Made by a program: the position numbers and the translations under genes | Notes under the pieces: generated by a model | Told to the model about the DNA's origin: nothing | Seen by the model: only the letters and a program-made list of their open reading frames with translations | Database searches by the model: none | Shown here: one piece after another, positions 33,499 through 40,595 of the stretch | Numbering within the stretch: position 1 is the stretch's first letter | How the letters are laid out: each line of letters begins with the position of its first letter | NCBI GenBank assembly: GCA_000720805.1 | Contig: JODI01000056.1 | Span: 1-55,733 of the forward strand | Direction: 5' to 3' | Length of the DNA: 55,733 nt | Source: Streptomyces violaceoruber | Lineage (GTDB): Bacteria > Actinomycetota > Actinomycetes > Streptomycetales > Streptomycetaceae

Positions 33499-34185
33499 TC
33501 AGGCGGGAGCGCTGAAGCGGCCCGGACGGCACAGGAACGGGTAGCCGGCGGCCTCCGCTGCCGCCGCCTGCGCGTCACCGGCGCGGATCGCGTCGACGAG
33601 CCGCCCGTGGTCCATGTGCGTCTCCGGTGTGAGCTCCGTGCCGACGTCCTCGCGCAGCCAGTCCCGCAGCACCTCGCCCAGGTCGGCGTACATCGCGCTC
33701 ATCACGTCGTTGTGGGAGGCCGCCACCACCGCCAGGTGGAAGGTCGCGTCCGCCGTCACGAACGCCTCCGTGTCGCCCGACTCCCACGCCTCCTCGCGCC
33801 GCACGAGAAGCGCGTCGAGCTGCTTGAGGTCCTTCTCCGTGCGCCGCCCGGCGGCAAGCCGCGCCGCCGACGACTCCAGGGTGGACCGCAGCTCCGCGAT
33901 GTGCCGGGGGTCGGCGTCCGCGAAACGGCGGTGCATCACGCCCGCCAGCTCGCTGGTCGCCACGACGTACGTGCCCGAGCCCTGACGGATGTCCAGCAGA
34001 CCGTTGTGCGCCAGCGCGCGGACGGCCTCGCGCACGGTGTTGCGGGCGACCCCGAGCTGCTCGACCAGCTCGGGCTCCGTCGGGATCCGCGAGCCGACCG
34101 GCCACTCGCCCGAGGTGATCTGCTGCCGCAGCGCGGCGATGACCTGCTCGGACAGTGCCGACCGGCGGGGATGACTCAGAGGCAT
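33499..34185 (-). CDS. FadR/GntR family transcriptional regulator
   Basis: A 228-residue regulator. The N-terminal winged helix of GntR proteins is clear (LSEQVIAALRQQITSGEWPVGSRIPTEPELVEQLGVARNTVREAVRALAHNGLLDIRQGSGTYV), followed by an all-helical FCD ligand-binding domain (HIAELRSTLESSAARLAAG, with Asp/His positions such as FHLAVVAASHND that bind metal or acids). It is divergent from the MFS gene, over which it presumably acts; a palindromic site lies between. ATG 34185 with GAAGGTG upstream. The effector is unknown. Confidence 0.87.
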   Translation of the reverse strand: MPLSHPRRSALSEQVIAALRQQITSGEWPVGSRIPTEPELVEQLGVARNTVREAVRALAHNGLLDIRQGSGTYVVATSELAGVMHRRFADADPRHIAELRSTLESSAARLAAGRRTEKDLKQLDALLVRREEAWESGDTEAFVTADATFHLAVVAASHNDVMSAMYADLGEVLRDWLREDVGTELTPETHMDHGRLVDAIRAGDAQAAAAEAAGYPFLCRPGRFSAPA

Positions 34186-34239
34186 GGCACACCTTCGCAC
34201 GGGCGGATCCGGAGCGGACGCCTCAGGGATGGACAACCA

Positions 34240-34260
34240 ATCATCCTATGATTCTATGAT
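34240..34260. promoter_or_regulatory. probable GntR operator over the MFS promoter
   Basis: ATCAT-N3-ATGAT at 34240-34252 is a perfect palindrome, and ATGAT recurs at 34256-34260. The same bases contain two TATGAT -10 candidates (34247-34252 and 34255-34260). Between a divergent FadR-type regulator and an exporter, this is the expected arrangement for direct repression. Confidence 0.6.
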
Positions 34261-34291
34261 GGACGGCATGGCACGCGAGGAAACCCGGACG

Positions 34292-35566
34292 ATGAAGTCC
34301 ACGAGCGACCGCAACCCGGCCGTGAACGACTCCCGGAGAGCCGTCGTACCCACCGCACCCCGCACGCGCGCGTGGGCGACCCGTCTGGTCGTCGTCGGCA
34401 TCGTGCTGTCCGCACTCAACCTGCGTCCCGCCATCACCAGCTTCGGCGCCCTTCTCCAAGAGGTCCGCGACGGACTCGGCATGAGCGGCAGCGTGGCCGG
34501 ACTCCTCACCTCCGTACCCCCGCTCTGCTTCGCCGTCTTCGGCGTCGCGGCCCCGCGGCTGGCCCGCCGCTTCGGGCCGGGCGCGGTGGTGTGCGCGGGC
34601 ATGGCCGCCATCACGGCAGGCCTGCTCATACGGCCGTACGTGGGCGCGGCCGGTACGGCGGGCTTCCTGGCCGCCAGTGCCCTCGCGCTGATGGGTATCG
34701 CGGTCAGCAACGTCCTGATGCCGGTCATCGTCAAGCGCTGGTTCCCCGACCGGGTCGGCTCCATGACCGGCCTCTACTCGATGGCCCTCGCCCTCGGCAC
34801 CTCGGCCGCGGCGGCCCTGACCGTGCCGCTGACCCAGGCGCTGGGCAGTGACTGGCGGTCCGGGCTCGCCGTGTGGGCCGCGCCGGCGGCTGCGGCCGTA
34901 CTGCCGTGGATTCCGCTCGTACGGGACCGGGGGCCGGCGCCGGCCGAGCAGGCGCCCGCGCGCGCGGAGCCGTCGCCCGCCGTACGGATCACGCGCAGCC
35001 GTACCGCCTGGGCGCTGGCCGTCTTCTTCGGACTCCAGGCCACCGCCGCCTACATCACCATGGGCTGGATGGCGCAGATCTTCCGGGACGCGGGCGTGCC
35101 CGCGGGCACGGCGGGGCTGCTGCTCGCCGTCACGATGGTCATGGGCGTACCGCTCGCCTTCGTCATCCCGCGGGTCGCCACCCGGCTGTCGCACCAGGGC
35201 CCGATCGTCCTCGCGCTCGGCGCCTGCGGTCTGGCGGGCTACGCCGGGCTGTACTTCGCCCCGGCCGGCGGCGCCTGGGCCTGGGCGGTGCTGCTCGGCG
35301 TCTCCAACTGCGCCTTCCCGCTCGCCCTCACGCTGGTCGGCATGCGGGCCCGCACCGCTGCCGGGGTCGCCCAGTTGTCGGCCTTCGCGCAGAGCACCGG
35401 CTATCTGATCTCCATCCCGGGCCCGCTTCTGGTGGGGGTCCTCTACCAGAGCAGCGGCGGCTGGGGCCTGCCGATCGCCCTGATGACCGCGCTGATGATC
35501 CCGCAGATGGTGGTGGGCGTCCTCGCGGGGCGCGACCGCACGGTGGAGGACGAGGCGGCACGCTGA
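34292..35566 (+). CDS. CynX/NimT-type MFS transporter
   Basis: A 424-residue major facilitator with 12 predicted spans. The early LVVVGIVLSALNLRPAITSFGALLQEVRDGLG is a signature of the CynX/NimT (cyanate, nitroimidazole) branch. ATG 34292 is preferred because GAGGAA lies 9 bases upstream and the -10 TATGAT would give a 25-base leader; ATG 34268 is a leaderless alternative. It is divergent from a GntR regulator and followed by a tiny membrane protein. Transport of a small anion or drug is inferred from the family. Confidence 0.87.
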   Translation: MKSTSDRNPAVNDSRRAVVPTAPRTRAWATRLVVVGIVLSALNLRPAITSFGALLQEVRDGLGMSGSVAGLLTSVPPLCFAVFGVAAPRLARRFGPGAVVCAGMAAITAGLLIRPYVGAAGTAGFLAASALALMGIAVSNVLMPVIVKRWFPDRVGSMTGLYSMALALGTSAAAALTVPLTQALGSDWRSGLAVWAAPAAAAVLPWIPLVRDRGPAPAEQAPARAEPSPAVRITRSRTAWALAVFFGLQATAAYITMGWMAQIFRDAGVPAGTAGLLLAVTMVMGVPLAFVIPRVATRLSHQGPIVLALGACGLAGYAGLYFAPAGGAWAWAVLLGVSNCAFPLALTLVGMRARTAAGVAQLSAFAQSTGYLISIPGPLLVGVLYQSSGGWGLPIALMTALMIPQMVVGVLAGRDRTVEDEAAR

Positions 35567-35684
35567 CGCCGTCCGGCGGGAGCCCGGGGCACCCCGCACC
35601 CGGGTATCCGGCCGCCCGCATCCCGGCCAGGCGGTGCGGGACCCCGGAAGAGCCGGTGCGCGGGACGGGTGCGAGACTTGCCGT

Positions 35685-35801
35685 ATGCCAGTGCTCGATC
35701 CGAACCCCCAGAACGGCCAGAAGAAGATGCTGCTGGTCTTCGGCTCGTTCTTCGCCATCTTCGTGATCATCGCCATCATCGCGACGATCGCCTCCCCGTG
35801 A
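35685..35801 (+). CDS. 38-residue membrane protein beside the MFS gene
   Basis: A short ORF: polar N terminus (VLDPNPQNGQKK) then one membrane span (LLVFGSFFAIFVIIAIIATIAS). It matches my memory of a small Streptomyces family named SGM_5486 'transporter-associated protein', found beside CynX/NimT-type MFS genes; position fits. GAGACT at 35673-35678 is a possible -10 placing transcription start at the ATG, so it may be leaderless. It may be a small subunit or regulator of the transporter. Confidence 0.6.
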   Translation: MPVLDPNPQNGQKKMLLVFGSFFAIFVIIAIIATIASP

Positions 35802-35830
35802 CCGTGCCCGCGATCTTCCGCCGGGCCCGT

Positions 35831-35848
35831 GGTGGGGCTGGCCCCACC
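35831..35848 (+). terminator. short GC hairpin
   Basis: GGTGGGGC at 35831-35838 and GCCCCACC at 35841-35848 with little loop; likely a terminator of the small-protein transcript. Confidence 0.4.
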
Positions 35849-35980
35849 ATCCCCTAGGGGGTCAGTGTCAGGGTCAACTGGGTGGATCTCCGGATGGGTT
35901 GGGGGGCGCGGATTCCGTACCTTCGAGATGTGACCGCGTAAGGCGGCCACGGACCCACTCGAAGACCAGCGGAGGCACCC

Positions 35981-36187
35981 ATGTCGGCCCCTACGCACAC
36001 CCGGCCCCACCCGGCCTCCCGGGGCGGCGTCGACATCCGGTTGCCCTGGTGGGCCCTCGCCCTGCCGACGCTGGCCTTCGGCGTGCTGCTCGGGCTGATC
36101 CTGAACCCGGCGGACGCCCAGGCGGCAACGGGCGACCCGGCTGTCACCCGGCTCTTCGAGCACCTCCAGCAGCTGATATCCCGCTGA
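35981..36187 (+). CDS. small single-span membrane protein
   Basis: A 68-residue protein: polar N terminus (THTRPHPASRGGVDIR), one membrane span (LPWWALALPTLAFGVLLGLIL), and a short outer or inner tail (TGDPAVTRLFEHLQQLISR, amphipathic helix). GGAGG 6 bases before the ATG supports translation. No family recognised; probably actinobacterial. Upstream 35850-35980 has no clear -35. Confidence 0.6.
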   Translation: MSAPTHTRPHPASRGGVDIRLPWWALALPTLAFGVLLGLILNPADAQAATGDPAVTRLFEHLQQLISR

Positions 36188-36252
36188 TCACCCCTTTGGC
36201 CGCCCGCCAACTACCTGCGCCCCATGGCCTGTTTCATGCGAAGCTGGATCCC

Positions 36253-36771
36253 ATGAGCGTCGCAGAACCCCGCAGGATCGTCCTCTTCCGGCATGCGAAA
36301 GCCGACTGGCCACAGGTCACCGACCACGAGCGACCGCTCGCCGACCGGGGCCGAAAGGACGCGGCAGAAGCCGGACGGAGACTGACGGACACCGGTCTCG
36401 CCATCGACCTGGCCCTCTGCTCCACCGCGACCCGGACCCGGGAGACGTGGAAGCTCGCCGTCCACGAATTCCAGCATCGACCGAAGACGGTCTACGAGGA
36501 GCGGATCTACGAGGCCTCCCCCGGGGAGCTGATCGCGCTGCTGAACGAGACCCCCGACGACGCGCAGAACGTCCTCCTGGTCGGCCACAACCCGGGCATC
36601 CAGGGACTCGCCGACATCCTCGTCGGCTCGGCCGAGGGCGACGCCCGCGACCGGATGAGCAGCCGCGGCTTCCCGGCCGCCGCCTTCGCCGTCCTGTCGT
36701 TCAGCGGCTCCTGGAAGGCCCTGGAGCCGGGCGTGGGCACCCTCCTCGACTACTGGGCGCCGTCCGACTGA
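36253..36771 (+). CDS. SixA-type histidine phosphatase
   Basis: A 172-residue protein of the histidine phosphatase superfamily. RHAKADWP (residues 13-20) has the phospho-accepting His, and VGHNPG near 112 has the second catalytic His. SixA enzymes dephosphorylate phosphohistidine domains; the actual substrate in Streptomyces is unknown. ATG 36253 is chosen as conserved sequence begins directly. Convergent with serB and separated from it by a bidirectional hairpin. Confidence 0.85.
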   Translation: MSVAEPRRIVLFRHAKADWPQVTDHERPLADRGRKDAAEAGRRLTDTGLAIDLALCSTATRTRETWKLAVHEFQHRPKTVYEERIYEASPGELIALLNETPDDAQNVLLVGHNPGIQGLADILVGSAEGDARDRMSSRGFPAAAFAVLSFSGSWKALEPGVGTLLDYWAPSD

Positions 36772-36791
36772 CCCCGACTCCCGCGACCCGC

Positions 36792-36829
36792 GAGAGGGGC
36801 CCGGCGCGCGACTGCGCCGGGCCCCTCTC
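36792..36829. terminator. bidirectional hairpin between sixA-like and serB
   Basis: A 16-bp perfect stem (GAGAGGGGCCCGGCGC at 36792-36807 with 36814-36829) and 6-base loop. It lies between two convergent stops and can serve both genes. Confidence 0.82.
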
Positions 36830-36841
36830 CCTTGTGACGGG

Positions 36842-38107
36842 TCAGTACCCCCCTGCGCCGGGCGCTCGGACCTCCTCGTGCGCGTCCGCCGCCTCGACCT
36901 CTTCGCGGGTGACGCCTAGCAGGTACAGGACCGTGTCCAGGAAGGGGACGTTCACCGCGGTGTGCGCGGCCTCCCGCACCACCGGCTTGGCGTTGAAGGC
37001 GACCCCGAGGCCGGCCGCGTTGAGCATGTCCAGGTCATTGGCGCCGTCGCCGATCGCCACCGTCTGCGACAGCGGGACGCCCGCCTCGGCGGCGAACCGG
37101 CGCAGCAGCCGCGCCTTGCCCGCGCGGTCCACGATCTCGCCGGTGACCCTGCCGGTCAGCTTCCCGTCGACTATCTCCAGCGTGTTGGCCTGGGCGAAGT
37201 CCAGCCCCAGCCGCTCCTTCAGGTCGTCGGTGACCTGGGTGAAGCCACCGGAGACGACCCCGACCTGGAAGCCGAGGCGCTTGAGCGTGCGGATCAGGGT
37301 GCGCGCCCCCGGGGTCAGCCGCACCTCGCTGCGCACCTTGTCCACGACCGAGGCGTCAAGGCCCCCGAGCAGCGCCACGCGCGCGTGCAACGACTGCTCG
37401 AAGTCCAGCTCCCCGCGCATCGCGGCCGCCGTCACCTCGGCGACCTCCTCCTCGCAGCCGGCGTGCGCGGCGAAGAGCTCGATCACCTCGTCCTGGATGA
37501 GCGTCGAGTCCACGTCCATCACGACCAGGCGCTGGGCCCGCCGGTGCAGGCCCGCCGCGACCACCGCGACATCCACACCGAGCACCGCCGCGTCCGTGAC
37601 CAGGGCGGTGCGCAGAGGCTCCGTCTCCACGCCGGACACCGCGAACTCGACCGCCGTCACCGGGTACTTGGCGAGCCGGAAGATGCGGTCGATGTTGCCG
37701 CCGGACCGGGTTATCCGGGCGGCGATCGCCGCCGTCGCCTCCGCGGTCAGCGGATGCCCGAGCACGGTGACCAGGGAACGGCCGAGCCCGCGGGGCCGGT
37801 TGTCACCGAGCCCGGAGATGATCTCCGCCTGCATCTTCATGGACTCCGCCCAGCTGTGGACGGTGGCCCGCAGATCGCCGTCCAGCCCGCGCGGCGGCGC
37901 GGTCACCAGCGCGCACAGCACCATGCGGCCACGGGTGACGACCTGCTCGATGTCGACCACGTCGACGGAGTAGGCGGCGAGGGTGTCGAAGAGTCCGGCC
38001 GTGATGCCCGGCCTGTCCTTCCCGAAGATCTTGACGAGCAGGGTGGGGACGTCAGAGGACTCGGACGGCTCAGAGGGCACATGGGACGAGGTCTGCGAAG
38101 CGCTCAT
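36842..38107 (-). CDS. serB: phosphoserine phosphatase SerB
   Basis: A 421-residue enzyme for the last step of serine synthesis. The N-terminal half holds tandem ACT-like regulatory domains (LVKIFGKDRPGITAGLFDTLAAY and LVTVLGHPLTAEATAAIAARI). The C-terminal HAD domain has motif I MDVDSTLIQDE, motif II SGGFTQV and motif IV GDGANDLDML. The double-ACT, long form is typical of actinobacteria and suggests serine feedback. ATG 38107 has GGAGG 6 bases upstream. Monocistronic. Confidence 0.93.
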   Translation of the reverse strand: MSASQTSSHVPSEPSESSDVPTLLVKIFGKDRPGITAGLFDTLAAYSVDVVDIEQVVTRGRMVLCALVTAPPRGLDGDLRATVHSWAESMKMQAEIISGLGDNRPRGLGRSLVTVLGHPLTAEATAAIAARITRSGGNIDRIFRLAKYPVTAVEFAVSGVETEPLRTALVTDAAVLGVDVAVVAAGLHRRAQRLVVMDVDSTLIQDEVIELFAAHAGCEEEVAEVTAAAMRGELDFEQSLHARVALLGGLDASVVDKVRSEVRLTPGARTLIRTLKRLGFQVGVVSGGFTQVTDDLKERLGLDFAQANTLEIVDGKLTGRVTGEIVDRAGKARLLRRFAAEAGVPLSQTVAIGDGANDLDMLNAAGLGVAFNAKPVVREAAHTAVNVPFLDTVLYLLGVTREEVEAADAHEEVRAPGAGGY

Positions 38108-38301
38108 GGTGCCTCCACCGTATCCGGCACGCAGCGCCCGACGCTCGCGCGGTCCGTCTGACGGACACGGAACTCCTGGTGGCGGCCGGGTGGCGGGTGA
38201 GTGGCGTCCGGGTGGTCCCGTGGGGGCTCCGCCTCACGGGCGCCGGGGCGCGGACCTGCGGGGCCGGCATCGCCCGCGCCAAGGCCGACCCGGCGGATCG
38301 A

Positions 38302-40368
38302 TCACCGGCGTCCCTTCGGCTTCCCGGGCGGCGGGGGCGGCGGCGGGGGAGACCCGTCGTTCCGCGCGGACGACGGGCGGTCTCCGGACCGTGGCTTGGG
38401 CGGCTTACGGGGGGACCGGGGCGGAGGGCCGATCGGCCGGGCCACCGTGGGCGCGCCGTACATGTCGTTGCCGGGTGTCCGAGGGCCGTCCGCCCACCGC
38501 TCCTCGTCGGACGGGCGCGCATCCTCCGGTTCCCGCAACTCGTCCGGCACCCGCAGATACGGGTTGGTCGCCGGGTTGGGCGGCCGGTAAGGCGAGCCGG
38601 GGGAGTACGGCCCCTCGGCCCCGCCCACCTGGTGCCGTCGAGGCCCCGCCGCGTACGGATCTTCGGGCTCGGCCTCGTACGACCGCACGGGCTCACCCCC
38701 GTACGGCCCCGCCTCTCCGCCCCTGTACGGCGGCCCTGTCTTCCCGCCCCCGTACGGCGGCCCCGCCTCTCCACCCCCGGACGAAGCACCCCCAGCGCTC
38801 CCCGCCCCGTCGCCCAGCGCCCACCGCGCCAGCGGCGCCGCCCGCTGCCCGGCCGCCCCGGTCGCGCGGGCGAGCAGCGCGCCGGCGGCTCCCGCGGCCG
38901 CGCCCCACACCGCGCCGAGGAGCAGTGCCATACCGAGTTGTCCGTGCAGTTCGATCCCGGCGCCGAACGCGTCGAAGCCCAGGACGGACAGCGAGGCGTC
39001 CACCGACACCTCCGTGAGCCACGCGAGCAACGGCAACGTCAGCGCGGTCGCGATCCCCAGCCGCAGCGCACACCGCCCCGCGAAACCGAGGGCCCCGTCC
39101 TCCCGTACACCTGTCGAACCGGACCGCACACCTCCCGCTCCCGCCGGCGTCCCCGCCCCTCCGGAACCCCCCGGCATGCGGACCCCTCCGGAACCCGCCG
39201 GCGTCCGCACTCGCCCACCTCCCGCTCCCGCCGGCATCCGCACTCGCCCACCTCCCGCTCCCACCGGCGTCCGCACCGCCACCAACACCCCCGCCAGCAG
39301 CATCATCAACGCCGCCGCGACCCCCAGCAGCCACACCCGCCCGTCCAGCTCGGCCAGCCGGCCCAGCGTGACGGTCTGGTCGGAGCCGTTGCCCAGCAGG
39401 TCGTCCAAGGGGTCCGGCAGGAGCCGGGTGAGTTCGCCGGTGGCCTTGCCGTCCCAGGGGACGAACAGGCCGATGGGAATGCCCAGCCACACCCCGTTCG
39501 GCGCGCCCAGCAGCGCCGCGCCGGCGATCCGCTTGGGATGGTCGTCCCCGATCGCCGCGTACGCCGCCGCCGCGAGCCCCGAGGCCACCGCCACCAGCAG
39601 CACCGTGACGAGGGCGGACACCGCAGGCCGGACCACCCGGTGCACGGCCTCCCAGCCGCGCGGCAGCGGTGTCCGGCGCGAGGCCAGCAGCGCGATCAGC
39701 AGGATCCCGGCCGACCAGCCGAGCCCGCCGAGCAGCGTCGGCGCGGTGTCCACCGTGAAACCGACCGACGCCTTCGCGCCGACGAGGCCGCCGATCTTGT
39801 CGGGCAGCAGCCCCCCGATGTCCCCGATGTCCCCCACCCCGGGGATCTTGATACCGCCGCCCGAGCCACCACCGGGCAGGTCGTCGAGCCCGAGAGAGCT
39901 CCCGTCGATCGTGATGAGGTCGTGCCCCGCCCAGGCCAGCCCGCCCAGCATCGCCACGAACAGCGCGACCACGGCGCCCGCGCGCGCGAGGAGTTCGGAG
40001 GGGGCGATCACAACTCCGGCCGTGCGCAGGGATCGTAGGAAGAACCACGACAACAGCAGCGCCCCCACCAGGGTGACCCCCAGTGGCGTGATCTCGATGG
40101 CGGTCGCCGTCTCGGCGCCCGTCAGGCCGAACGCGGACACATCGCCGGACGGTGTGACCGAACCACCCGCCCCAAGGGCCACCACCGCCGCGGTCATCGG
40201 GCCGAGCGAGGCCGTCGAGTCCGCCTCCAGCAGATGCAGGCCCAGCGCCGCGGTGCCCGCCATTCCGATCAACGCCCAGCTCACGGAGGCGATCGCGGAC
40301 AGCAGGATGTCGCCCCACGGCAACCGCGCGCCGTGTTCTGTCGTCTCGACGCTCATGGACGCACTCAT
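38302..40368 (-). CDS. streptophobe family membrane protein
   Basis: A 688-residue protein with about ten membrane spans in the first 510 residues (ILLSAIASVSWALIGMAGTAALGLHLL at the N terminus is diagnostic), then a long cytosolic Gly/Pro/Arg tail. Two repeat zones are visible: a linker with repeated GAGGGRVRMPA-like units (around 380-420) and a tail with repeated GGxxGPPYxGG units (around 555-590), ending in eight prolines. Streptophobe is a highly hydrophobic, genus-restricted family of unknown function. ATG 40368 has GGGGGG upstream. Divergent from the FHA-ABC gene. Confidence 0.75.
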   Translation of the reverse strand: MSASMSVETTEHGARLPWGDILLSAIASVSWALIGMAGTAALGLHLLEADSTASLGPMTAAVVALGAGGSVTPSGDVSAFGLTGAETATAIEITPLGVTLVGALLLSWFFLRSLRTAGVVIAPSELLARAGAVVALFVAMLGGLAWAGHDLITIDGSSLGLDDLPGGGSGGGIKIPGVGDIGDIGGLLPDKIGGLVGAKASVGFTVDTAPTLLGGLGWSAGILLIALLASRRTPLPRGWEAVHRVVRPAVSALVTVLLVAVASGLAAAAYAAIGDDHPKRIAGAALLGAPNGVWLGIPIGLFVPWDGKATGELTRLLPDPLDDLLGNGSDQTVTLGRLAELDGRVWLLGVAAALMMLLAGVLVAVRTPVGAGGGRVRMPAGAGGGRVRTPAGSGGVRMPGGSGGAGTPAGAGGVRSGSTGVREDGALGFAGRCALRLGIATALTLPLLAWLTEVSVDASLSVLGFDAFGAGIELHGQLGMALLLGAVWGAAAGAAGALLARATGAAGQRAAPLARWALGDGAGSAGGASSGGGEAGPPYGGGKTGPPYRGGEAGPYGGEPVRSYEAEPEDPYAAGPRRHQVGGAEGPYSPGSPYRPPNPATNPYLRVPDELREPEDARPSDEERWADGPRTPGNDMYGAPTVARPIGPPPRSPRKPPKPRSGDRPSSARNDGSPPPPPPPPGKPKGRR

Positions 40369-40595
40369 GGCAGACCCCCCGATCCGCGGCACGGCCGGTC
40401 GCCGCGCATGTCCCCCTCGCGTGGATTACCACTCTCCGGGTCGGTTTCAACCCCGTCAACGGAACCGGACGAAGCGTACGGACGTGGTCTTCTCAAGGCC
40501 CGACTTTCGGTCAGAGGGACGAGCCTGAAATAGTTCCCGACGATGTTCGACATCCCTAGACTCCCTGTGATGGGGGTAACTCGGGGGACTACTCA

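Noticed and set aside
38179..40038. Long plus-strand ORF opposite the streptophobe gene
   Set aside because: Arg/Pro/His-rich shadow of a hydrophobic high-GC gene; the minus-strand frame has membrane spans and a proper start.
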